A stretch of DNA of 64,000 nucleotides from Struthio camelus (lineage: Eukaryota; Chordata; Aves; Struthioniformes; Struthionidae): NCBI RefSeq assembly GCF_040807025.1, contig NC_090982.1:88785463-88849462 (forward strand). Direction: 5' to 3'. Positions 1 to 10,492 of this stretch are shown here, in pieces. The first letter of the stretch is position 1, and each line of letters begins with the position of its first letter. Made by a program: the position numbers and the translations under genes. The notes under the pieces are model-generated. The model had not been told where the DNA came from and did not search any database. It worked only from the letters and a program-made list of their open reading frames with translations.

Positions 1-3000
1 TGGAGCAATGGACAGAGCTCGTGGCCAAGGAGCTCAGGGAAAACCTGCGGAGGAGCTCAACCCGTGCAAGGTCTGCTCCCAAAACTGTCCTGCCCCAAAG
101 GCAGTAAGCCCCATCTCCACATGCGAGCTGCAGGATTAGCGTCACAAGAAACAGCAGAAATAATCTCCAATAGGGAATTCCAGAACAAAAATGACTTAAC
201 CTAATTGCATTTGAAAAATAAGAGAAGCTGGTGCTGGGCCATGTTAATGTGTTGCAGAAACACCCAGAGCAAGCCCCGCTTGCACCGTCCCTCCAGGAAC
301 TAAAAGGCTTCAAGAGAGTCCCTTAGCTGTTATTGCCTCTCCATGGCCCCTCCAGGAAAGCTGGTGACCAGTAGGAGCTGGGCTCTGCTGCTAGAGAGTC
401 CGGAGTATGCACTGGCCGGTCTAAATGCCAGCAGCATTTTTGTTCATGTGCCCTGAGCGTTTGTATTTCTTCCCATTGCAGTGGTTTTACTTCTACGTAT
501 AACTCTCACCTCCTAAGCCTTCCTACTGCTCGTAAAGCCCTGCTTAATTAACCTTTGTCTTGCATTGATATCAGAAGTGAGTGGAAGAGATAATTGCATG
601 CACAGTGCTCTCGTTTTACTGGCACACCAGAATCATTCATTTCTTGTGACTTTCCTTACTGCCAAGACATTGGATGGTGTTCACGTAGGGTATCAGTGCA
701 GCAGCAAACGCTGCTGGGCCTGCCCTTAGCCAGGGCGCTCTGCGGGGCTAGACGGGTAGGCTCCTCGGGACTGCAAGGAAAGCAAAAGTTAAAGGCTAAT
801 AGAAAACATTATATGTGCTAAAGTCAGAAAGCAATGCCTGCCCTTTATCTCTAGCAAGTGTTTTGCAAATATAATTAAAATAAATGTATACCTGGGACTG
901 TTCTGACCACAGGTATAAGGATATAGAGCCAGATTTTTAAAACAAGGTAACTCAGGCACTTAAAAAAGGCCTGAAGAAGACTTTAGGTACTTATGTTCAA
1001 AATTATTATCTAAGGAAACCCAATTCAGCAGCCACCTAACCTGAAAGCACTTACACACACTTGGGCAGACATTCAACAAAGCATTTAGATACCCAAAGAG
1101 CTGCATCAGCAGGAAATTCGGGGCCCATGTTCAAGAGAGTGACTCAGGGAAACCTGAGCCACTCCGGCACGGCGACGCTGCAGCCCATCCCTCTGTGTGT
1201 GGCCATGCGAAGCTGAGCAGCAGCTCCACACGGAGCCCCCAGCTCCCGGTTCTCATGAGGGACTCCAGGTTTGGTTCCCAGGGCAGAAAACGAGGGCTGT
1301 CACCCCTCACATCCTAACAACCCTCAGACCCCATCACAGCCCATCCCAACCTATTACAGCTCATCACAGCCCATCAGGGCCTGTCACAGCCCTCCAACCC
1401 CATCACAACCCATCAAGCCTGTCACAGCCCTCAAGGGCCATGGCCAAGGCCAACTGTCTGCACTGGGTGGATGAGGAACCCTCTGGGTGCTCCTGCACTT
1501 GGTCAGAGGGGACTGAAAGAGGACTGGGAACTGGCAGGAAAGGAAGGGTGGATCTAACAACAGTCTTCCACAGACAGGAGGTTGTCCATGCCTGCCTAGC
1601 TCCCTCCTTCAAAGTGTCCCAGTGCTTACATAGTCAACAAATAGCACTTTCTTACTCACGTTTTCTCTCCTGCTGTCATGGTCTATGGTCTTTGGAGGGC
1701 CCTCCCAGCCTGGTAGAGATGGCAAAGCTCTTGAGATGCCACCATGCTCTGCATGGCAGAATAGTTACCTCTGACTGTGTCCTGCCACCAGCACAGCTCT
1801 CAGTGACATTGCTGGGGTGAGGATTAGGCCTTTGACAGCAACTGCCTGGTGCTATTTTGTTCGCAGTGAGCCAAACATTTTAGCTCTGTTTGTAGCTAGC
1901 CTTTATCTATGTTGGCTCATGCAACTGTTTTAAGACTGAAGGACTTCAGGAGTGGGTCCTGTATTAATAAAATGCCATTATCAGAGTAGCAGGTGGATCT
2001 TTCTTTACCTTCTTCCCTGGGGGAATGTATTTTCAGTAAAAGCAGAGATGTTGCAAAGCAGCAGTGAAAGCTAAACAAGGCTGAGGAATGAGAATGCTTC
2101 TGATAATAAATGCATAGAGCTTCACACACCAGCAGGCTAACAACTCACTGTTTTTAACAACATTTTAAAACTATTTTGGGTGCAGTCAGTCAGTCCAGGA
2201 CCCCTTTACTGCCTGGAAACATGAGCTTCAAAGCAGGGGAAAACACAAAAAAGCTAGCAATGAAGAGGTTCATTTCTGCAGGTGCAAATCTTCAAAGTAC
2301 AACTTTCCTGTAGAGTTAAAAAGACCAAGTCCCCTTCTTTATGAATAAGTCAAAACATGGGAACCTTTCCTAAGTGAACACTCAATCCATTGGGTGTTTC
2401 TTCTACAGAGCTTCAAAGCCAACCAATGCATCTGGTTTCTTTTATGTAGCGTGCCCATGTTTTCCCTCCATTGATAAGCTGTTGCCTTTCTTTTTCTCTG
2501 GCTGAATACTTGTCCCTGTCTCAGCTCTATTTGAAGCCCTTCCCATCAACAATCTTTTCTAGCATCAGTAAAAATCCTGTTGTATGCACCTCTTGTATGT
2601 TATTTCCTTACTTGCAATGGGGCAAGTTTTGTTCATGGCAAACCCACATAGGCCTACATATGTATTAGAAATCGTGTGAAAGTAAATGCTTCATGATGAT
2701 CATCTCAGATTTTTGCTCCAGTGCCCACAGTGTCACAGGGTGTGGAGAAGGGGCTCCTCAAGTACGACCAGCTCAGCAGGGTTGTCTGTTATTTATGCTG
2801 TTATCCAGTTTTGCCACTGGGTGCTGGAGACACAAAGAGATCAAGCAACCATTTTCTCAAGGTCTCCAAGTCAGTCCTCCTCCTGTATGCACCAAACCTC
2901 GCCTCCCAGCCAAAACGCCTCCCAGCTCCAACCCCATGCACAGACCTCTTCCCCGTGCACTGATACAGCACTTGTTCTGTGCAGCTTCTTCCACCTCCAT

Positions 3001-5200
3001 GCACTCTCACGATATCCATTCCTCTCACAGTAGCCAAGCACCTATTTAAACCATCCTTGCCCCTGAAGGTGTGCTCCCACCTCGAGGACCGTCCAAGGCC
3101 TAAGGAAAATCCTTGTGTTTTTCTACCTGGCTTGCTGACCCAAGAGCTGAGCCGCCCAGTGCTGATGACAGCCACAACCCTTGGGGGCCCGATATCGCTC
3201 CCTTCCCCAGCACCGCTGTTCCCCTGTAGCTGCTTCGCTCTGAACATGACACTAATGCAACTCTGCAATTATGGTAAGCCCCAGTCCCTTCCCCACTAAG
3301 GCCAGTGGAAAAACACCTACTGCTTTCAGCAGCGCAGGGCTGAGGCTGTAGCAAAATGGTGAGCATAAACTCCATTTTTCATTACAATAAATTGCCCTGG
3401 CAGCCCTGTGACTGTATAGGTCATGTCAGATCTAAGCACCCAGGAAGGCCGCAGGTGGTCAGAGTATTGCCTGCCTCTGCTCAGGCTGCTGTCTTCATTA
3501 GTGAATAGGGAGTTAAGTCATGGCTGGGTTGTGCTTTGCTGAAGCAATTTTTCTTTCATTATTTGAAACTGGTCTGGAGGAATATTCCACCCAGTGCTTT
3601 TAAGGCACCTATCAGCTGGAATGAAATTCAGAGCTTGTTCATCAGGGTCAAAGCATGTGGACTATATCAGGCCTGTTGGAAAGAGCACAAATTCTTTATT
3701 TCTTACAAATGAAACTGAAGATCTATCCAAGCCATCAGATGTTACAATGATAATTACAAGCCAAATCTCATGCTTGTATAGACAGTGTTCACTTGTATGT
3801 GCACACCCATCCTCAACCCAGTCTGCAGAGCTGGGCGTGCACTGGATAGGGCCATGATCTGTCTGTGGCTACGGCTGCTACCTGGGAGCTTCCCCTTTTC
3901 TGAAAGAGCCATTGGAGAATGCACCATGGATCCACTGGATTTAGCGTTAGGTGTTTCCACAGATGATCATCCCTGTCTCCGTTAGGCGCTGGGAGCCTTG
4001 CAGGGAGCAGATGGAGCATGGACACAACATTGCCACCCCAAGCTTCTCGGAGTCCCCTCACCTTTTGCAAGCACATAACCTTCTGTGAAGGGAGGCATGA
4101 GAGTGGTGGACTCGATGGAGAGTCTTCCTCCACTGGGAGGAAGTGAGCTCACTTGCCCAGAGGCTGCTCGGTGTAACATGGCATGGGGTGAAGCAGATGA
4201 AGTGGTGGCCATCGGTGGTGGCGGCTGGTCTCCAGGAATGGATCCCTGAGCTCAGGCCATATGGGTCATTTCTCTACCAAAACCCAGATCACAGTTTTGA
4301 TACCCACTCTGAATTTATTTCATGCCATTTGGCAGAATAGTTTCCAAAATGACATTCTTTTAGAGCTGTGGTCCACACAGACTGACTAGTGTCAGTCAGA
4401 AAGGGAACACGTAAATAAGAGTTTCTTGGGAATTTTCCAGGAAAAATTTTAGGCTCTTCTCATGGAATGCTGAACTCCTTAGGAACCAGCTCTGCACAGC
4501 AAGAGGGGATAAGGGAAATAGAAAAGGTGAGGGGTTAGGAGAGCTCAAGGTATCTGCAACGGTGCAGGAAGAAATCAGGCTGGAACAAGTGGCTGCAGGG
4601 CTGTGCCTTGGCTGGTCAGAGGGGCTCCGGTTCCTCCGCAGAAAGCAGAGCTGCACTGGTGGAAGCAGGGTGAGGTCAGGACTGCTGGGCTTCTTAAGTC
4701 AGTCAGGCTTTCATAAAAATTATCGCATCAGCTTTGTGCTACATAAAAATACATGTTTTCTGGAGCTTGGGAGGTGGGGTTTAACTGCTGAATTAACAGT
4801 GGCAGATTATCATGTTATCACTGAACATGATAAAAAAGGGATTCTTCCCAGCACATAGATTATTGTTGAAAATTAGATGTCGCTGTACTTTTAATGGGGT
4901 TAATGTGCATCATTTTCTTGTGTCCAGACACTGTAAAATAAATGCCTGTTTGGCATCATGATATGGCAGAAAGAGGATATTCTTCTTTTAGTTGTCAGAT
5001 CTTTCTGCCAGATACCTTTATGTCCGATGTCCCCATCCTTAGCAATATGCTTCCATTTACAAAATGTGAGTGCTGAAATGCTTCAGTCAATGTGATATAT
5101 CCTGTTTTATGCTGGAAAACCAAGAGTTTAGGGTTGGCAGTGACCAGCTAATGTTCCTAAAGATGATGAAGGAAGAGAAGGCTCTCCTCTGATGAGGGGA
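1..5200. other. Intergenic DNA upstream of ST8SIA3, no gene seen
   Basis: I find no exon, RNA gene or well-preserved mobile element here. Open frames are short and resemble no protein family I recognise. The longest, 207 codons at 1197-1820, includes an imprecise CATCACAGCC repeat (about 1325-1440) and has no domain. Composition is ordinary, near 45 percent GC, with scattered A/T-rich patches. In other vertebrates the next gene on this side is WDR7; none of its exons was recognised. Confidence 0.6.
1325..1440. repeat. Short degenerate tandem repeat (CATCACAGCCC-like)
   Basis: Several imperfect copies of CATCACAGCC, CATCACAACC and TGTCACAGCCC follow one another with small insertions. The tract makes chance His/Pro/Ser-rich open frames on the plus strand. 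It looks like a small decayed minisatellite. Confidence 0.4.
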
Positions 5201-5207
5201 GTGCAGA

Positions 5208-5526
5208 AGGTGGAGCCAGACGCAGGTGGAGCCAGACTCTTCTCAGTGGTGCCCAGTGACAGGACAAGAGGCAACGGGCACAAACTGAAATAGAGGAAAT
5301 TCAAATTGAACATACGAAACTTTTTTACTGATGATTGAGGATGATTGAGCACTGGAGCAGGTTGCCTGGAGAGGCTGTGGTGTCTCCATCCTTGGAGATA
5401 TTCAAACCTGCCTGGACCTGGTCCTGGTCCTGGGCAGGCTGCTCCAGCTGACCTGCTGGAGCAGGGGCTGGAGCAGGGGATCTCCAGGGCTCCCTGCCAA
5501 CCCCAGCTGTACTGTGATTCTGTGGA
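5208..5526 (+). mobile_element. CR1 LINE, old 3'-end fragment
   Basis: The text runs through the usual CR1 3' order: a segment like GTGCCCAGTGACAGGACAAG, then the 'gagcactggagcaggttgcc' block, 'ggagatattcaaacctgcct', the terminal 'ggatctccag' block and ATTCTGTG. It is well diverged and carries internal duplications such as CCTGGTCCTGGTCCTGG and two GGAGCAGGGG blocks. The reading frame of the ORF2 tail is broken. It is older than the copies at 26 and 31 kb. Confidence 0.85.
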
Positions 5527-6907
5527 TATCCACATCCGTCCAGCCCACCGTGAAGGCAGGTGTTAGCTAGCACACCTTTGGATATTGCTGATAGAACAAA
5601 ATTTTATTTTGAAAATATGTTGGCTGGTTAAAGCAAGTCCTGTCACCCTGTCTTTACCAGGAAAAAAAGATGCTTTCTTAACTCAAGATGCATGGGAGCT
5701 AGTGAAACAAAATTTTATTTGAAACAAAAGTAGTTACAAATTTAACACTATCTGGTAGCTTAAGGTTGAGGAGGTTCCTCTGGCCGTATTTATCTTAATC
5801 AGCCAACATATATGCAAACTGCAACATGACTTAACTGGAATTTGACTCTGCATTAACAAACCTGGCACATTGCTGATATACAGCTGAAATGTGTCTTTTT
5901 CCCCTAGTGAAAATATAAACTCCTGCTAGAACTACAGTTTACCATGCTTATGACAGGATCTTTTTAAGTGATGATACATGTTGTCTAACGTGTTAGCAAC
6001 TCACTTCTGTCCCTAACGTAGAAATGGACACTGCACGGGAGTTGCATTCAAAGATTTGTTAACAAGTACATAGATGTATTTTTAAATGGTGCAGGCAGGC
6101 AGTGAGTTAAAAATACCCTTAACTTCCAGCTCTGATTTTTCTTGCAGACTCTTGGTGACAGGTTGATGCAGGAAGGCTAGAGGCATCCTGGAGCTGCAAC
6201 GCCCTGGCGATATGTGCCATAAATCCTGCGGTCAGGATTTATCAGGACCCCTAGGTCCTGGGGACACGAGCCTGGGGCTGGGGCAGGCTTTCATCATGTG
6301 CATCTTGCATTTGGGCAGTCCTAGCGTCTAAACTCAGGTAAAACCTCTCTGAGCCAGTCCCTCCCCAAGCTCTGTCACGGGTGATTTTCCCCTCCATATG
6401 TTTTTAAGAATTGCTCTTGGCAGGCAATGACATTTCCTCATTTCCTAAGTATACTTTTCAAAAAACGTATGCTAAAGGATCTCTCCTGCTTGGTCAGGAT
6501 CTAACGGGTCTGGAAGCGCTGTCTATCCCACCACTTAAACAGAGATACTAAAACCTCAGACAGAACAGATTTCATACAGAAGGCAGAATCCTCCTTGGAG
6601 AGCTTCAAATCTAATCAAAACAGTAATTCCTACAAAATTCCTACAATGTGTTACTATTGTATTTTCTACCAAACACACTCACTTAAGAACAGATATTTAT
6701 CAACAGCCAACAATTCAGAGCTACCCTGGACACCAGGGTTTTCATGGCTATTGCAAGGGTGATGGAAAGCAGTCGGCAACATTAAGGCATGAGACAGGTC
6801 TCTCTCTGCCCCTTTTCTTTAATGCAGCTTGCAAAACACTCTGTGAATAATGAAAATATTAGCTTACCAACCCACTGCTTCTTTCAAAGGTTCACATAAA
6901 AAAAATA

Positions 6908-7220
6908 AGCCATCTAATTGAGGAGAAATTTTCACAGGTTCTAGGGAAGGAAGCGTCTCGTACCTGGGCCTCCCCACTTCTTTCGTACAGAAGCCCTCAG
7001 GCAAACCGAGATTCTGTGTCAATTACAGAAAAATCAATGAAGATACTGTTCAGGACTCCTTTTCACCATTCAGTGCGGATGATATCCTTCACTTTCTAGC
7101 ACTGATTCATTTACTTTCAGCCTCTCTAGGGGCTACTGACATATTGCTATCTCTGAAGAATCTGAAGCAAAAACTGCCTTTGTTTCCTGCTGCAACTTGT
7201 GCGAATGCACGGTGCCCTGG
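6908..7220 (+). pseudogene. Ty3/gypsy-type reverse transcriptase relic, broken by frameshifts and a stop
   Basis: Three consecutive plus-strand pieces in different frames match successive blocks of a Ty3/gypsy reverse transcriptase. Positions 6908-6982 read HLIEEKFSQVL ... WASPLL, like the segment before the finger region. Positions 6982-7101 read FVQKPSGKPRFCVNYRKIN, then QDSFSPF and ADDIL, the classic block around RFCVDYRKLN ... PRIDDIL. Positions 7116-7220 read FSLSRGY, a TGA stop at 7137 where the family has Trp, then HIAISEESEAKTAFV and LCECTV, the block before the 'MPFGL' motif. The order and spacing are right for one RT domain. Downstream blocks, including the catalytic Y-x-D-D, were not found, so the copy is truncated. 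Retroviral (ERV) RT is less likely because the YRK[IL]N block is gypsy-type. Confidence 0.75.
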
Positions 7221-9115
7221 GACCAGCACGGCGCGAGGGCTGGGGGCAGAGCTCCGGGCTCAAAACAGAGGCCTTGTGCAGCACGGCACAGTGTTTTTAA
7301 GCATTTCTTGCCAAAGCACCTTTCAATTGTCCTCCTAATCCTTACTTACATGGAAAGATTGGGCAGGATCAGGGCGTAAAATTGGTCTAAGACTATGGGG
7401 TTGGCACGCCATTGGCATTTTTCCTCCAACTCTGTCCTCCCAAGCTTTGCTATACAGCAGTGTCAGAGGAGGTGTTGCTATTTCTAGAATCGGCTGCAAG
7501 ACCCCATTGCCCCCTCTAGCAAAAGCCACAACTGTGTCGGCCGGGCCATTACAAACGTCCCCCTGTCCAAGCAGGGAAACCCTGCCTCTGCAGGACCACC
7601 TCACCTGGTTCAACTACATACCCTATCCCATCTCCTTCTGCTTCCAGTGGCTGCAGATCAGGCCGTTGCATGGACCACAAATACGTTGTACAGTCTTTGC
7701 ATGCTATGAGCTGATTTTGATAAACAGACTCCGGTCCACTCAGAGCCTGCACTTGATCTCCAAGCAATGTGCTTCTAGTACGCTCTGCAGTATCCCACTG
7801 TAGGTGTCTTCAGGGGCTGGCTGCAGAGGCCAAGCAGTACATTTGTCCAATAACCCATTGGCAACATTTTGGTCTCACTCTTTTAACATTCATTGAGGTA
7901 ACGGAGTTTTGTACAAAAACCAAAGGATGGTATTTTTTTCTTCTACCTGAGCAATGCTAGAAATGTAGGAAGGCATGACAAGTGCCATATAATCTTATTC
8001 TTAAGGGGTTTTACCTAGTCTCAAGACACGTGGTCAGAAACTGCATAAGACCTAATGTCCAATATTACAGAATTAATTCCCAAAGTATCAGAAGGTAAAA
8101 ACTTGTGGATGCTATATCCTGGGCAGCCTGGATGGGCACACTGAAGCTGGGGACACTGTGCACTGTGTGGAAGACAGGAGAAGAGTTGACCATAGAAAAA
8201 GCCTAGCTTGTATATCAAAGCAGCATTATTTCCTACACTTCCATCCTTTTCTTGCCCCACTAAAACTACATATGTCCCACAGGAATGACTATAGACCTCA
8301 GGGCCTTACTCAGGCCGACCTCCCACTAAAGGCTGAAGAACCACGCTGTGACGTAAAACACAGCCTGCAAGCTCCTCATGTTCCTCCTCTTCAAAGAGAG
8401 CTTCATGCATGGAGAGCTTGTAGGATATAGCCCAGAGCAAGGATGGTGCTACAAAGACAGTATTTATTATTTATAATACACTTCTATGAACTCAGGGCTC
8501 AGAGGCAGACTTGTCTATGGGGGCAAGCTTTATAAGGGAAAAGATGTAGCTAGAAGAAACACTAAAAGTACTGCAGAATGCAGAAGCCATGCTCACAAAA
8601 GCCATTCTTCAGATTGCAGGAGTCAGACACCCTTTGAGTTCACATGAAATTTGCTGTGTGATTTATGGGGCAGCTTAATTACAGCCAGGGTTCTTTTAAG
8701 TAGTAACACGGCCTAAAAAACATGATTTTAAAGAATTAGGGGTCTACTGAGCCAGCATGTTTCTAAATTGCTCAAACGCAGATGGTGATGGAGACTCTAG
8801 CGCACTTTACGCGTCATATTGCTACCTCGAACCATCAGGAGGAATTGCAGCGGCCCCCGCACCCCTGTGCTGGGGAGCCAGGAGGGTCTCACTCACATGC
8901 CCCCAGAATGGGCTGAACCGCAGGTCCCTTCCCAGTGCCTGGGACCTCTCCACAGGGGTGGCCAAGCCGGGACAGAGCCAGAGGAGCAGGGCCAGGAGCC
9001 AGCCCCAGGGCTGCATGCGTGGAGTGCTGGGCTGTGGGAGATGTGCCAGTCTCCCTGTACATCACCTCCTCCCCACCAGCGGGCTCGCAGGGGGCTCACT
9101 GCGGCACCCTGGGGT
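7221..9115. other. Intergenic stretch between gypsy relic and minisatellite
   Basis: No gene is recognised. The continuation of the RT relic could not be followed beyond about 7220. Open frames at 7447-7803 (plus) and 7549-7767 (minus) have no recognisable domain. From about 8820 the GC content rises towards the ST8SIA3 promoter region. Confidence 0.5.
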
Positions 9116-9119
9116 GGTG

Positions 9120-10025
9120 AGGGTCACGGTGGCCCCGGGACTGGGGGGGGGGTCATTGCAGGGCTGCTGGGGTGTCGGCACAGGGCAACCTGGTACTGCT
9201 GGGACCCACTGCAGGCACCCCGGGGCTGTCCGGGGGGGCACCCAGGGCTGTCAGGGGACACCCTTGGATGTCGGGGGACATACGTGGCACCTGGGGCTGC
9301 CAGGGGGCACCCTGGGCTGTCGGGGGGGGCACCATGGGAAGCACCAGGGTTATGGGGGACGCCCAGGGATGTCAGAGGGGGCACCCTCGGATGTCGGGGG
9401 ACACCCTGAGCACCCAGGGCTCTCGGGGCGGCACCGTGAGATGCATCGGGGTTGTGGGGGGACACCCTGGGGCTGTCGGGGGGCACCCTCGGATGTCGGG
9501 GGACACCCTGGGCACCCAGGGCTGCCGGGGGCACCCTGGGCTGTCGGGGTGGGGGCACCATGGGAAGCACCAGGGTTATGGGGGACGCCCAGGGATGTCA
9601 GAGGGGGCACACTGCGATGTCGGGGGACACCCTGAGCACCCGGGGCTCTCGGGGCGGCACCGTGGGATGCATCGGGGTTGTGGGGGGACACCCTGGGGCT
9701 GTCGGGGGGCACCCTCGGATGTCGGGGGACACCCTGGGCACCCAGGGCTGCCGGGGGCACCCTGGGCTGTCGGAGTGGGGGCACCATGGGATGCACCGGG
9801 CTTGTGGGGGGACGCCCCGGGATGTCAGGGGACATCCTGGGGCTGTCAGGGGGGCACCCTCGGATGTCGGGGGCGACCCTGAGCACCCGGGGCTCTCGGG
9901 GCGGCACCGTGGGATGCACCGGGGGGGGCATCATGGGATGCCCCGGGGCTGTCGGGGAGGAGGGGGGGGCAGCCGGGGCTGTCGGGGCGGCACTATGGGA
10001 TGCCCCGGGGCTGTCGAGGGGGGGC
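9120..10025 (+). repeat. G-rich minisatellite with 226-bp higher-order repeat, upstream of ST8SIA3
   Basis: Short units of the type GGGCTGTCGGGGGGCACCCT are repeated throughout. They are organised in a larger period: the landmark ACCATGGG is at 9331, 9557 and 9783, exactly 226 bp apart each time, and the landmark GCACCGTG is at 9431 and 9657, again 226 bp apart. Copies differ by point changes and by small indels in the third unit. The plus strand is very rich in runs of three to eight G. The long open frames on both strands here are by-products of the repeat. Confidence 0.9.
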
Positions 10026-10313
10026 AGCCGGGTCGGCCGGGACCTCGCGGAGCGGCGGCGCCGCGACGCCGGCTCCCGGCTGCCATTTCCTCGCGCCGCC
10101 GCGCCGTCCCTCCATCTTCCTGCGCGCCGCGGCCCTCGCCCGCTCGGCGGCGGCTGGCCCGTCCCGCCCCCCCTTCCCTTCCCCTGCTTCCTTCCCCATC
10201 CCCTTCCCCTTCCCCTCGCCGCCCGCCTGCGGCCGCCCCCCGCGGAGCCCGGGCCGGCGCCGGCAGCGGCCCCCGCCCGCGCACACGCGCAGCGCGGCGG
10301 CCGCGTCCCCGGC
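10026..10313 (+). promoter_or_regulatory. ST8SIA3: ST8SIA3 CpG-island promoter and 5' UTR (approximate)
   Basis: Very GC- and CpG-rich DNA directly precedes the start codon. It contains a long C/T tract (about 10165-10218) of CCTTCCCC units, of the kind bound by Sp/KLF-type factors in TATA-less promoters. No TATA box or CCAAT box is evident. The transcription start cannot be fixed from sequence. The minisatellite abuts the upstream edge. Confidence 0.55.
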
Positions 10314-10492
10314 ATGCGGAGCTGCAAGATGGTCCGGGTGGCCAGCGTGCTGGGGCTGGTGATGCTCAGCATCGCGCTGCTCATCCTCTCCCTCATCAGC
10401 TACGTCTCCCTCAAGAAGGACAACATCTTCGGCGCGCCCCGCTCCGCCGGCGCGGGCGGGCCCCGCATGTACATGTTCCACGCGGGATTCAG
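10314..10492 (+). CDS. ST8SIA3: ST8SIA3 coding exon 1 (signal anchor)
   Basis: It encodes residues 1-59 and the first two bases of Arg60. The start ATG at 10314 has G at -3 and begins MRSCKMVRVAS, as in orthologues; a second in-frame ATG lies five codons later. The hydrophobic run SVLGLVMLSIALLILSLI is the Golgi signal anchor. The donor is AG/GTAAGG at 10493. Confidence 0.97.

Noticed and set aside
1197-1820. 207-codon plus-strand open frame
   Set aside because: It contains the CATCACAGCC repeat and resembles no family.
9120-10025. Repeated GGGCTGTC in the minisatellite as RE1 half-sites
   Set aside because: Only the right half of the RE1 is approximated; the GGTGCTGA half is missing in every copy.
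9350-10396. 348-codon minus-strand Pro/Gly-rich open frame
   Set aside because: It is the shadow of the same minisatellite and GC-rich promoter, with no recognisable domain.
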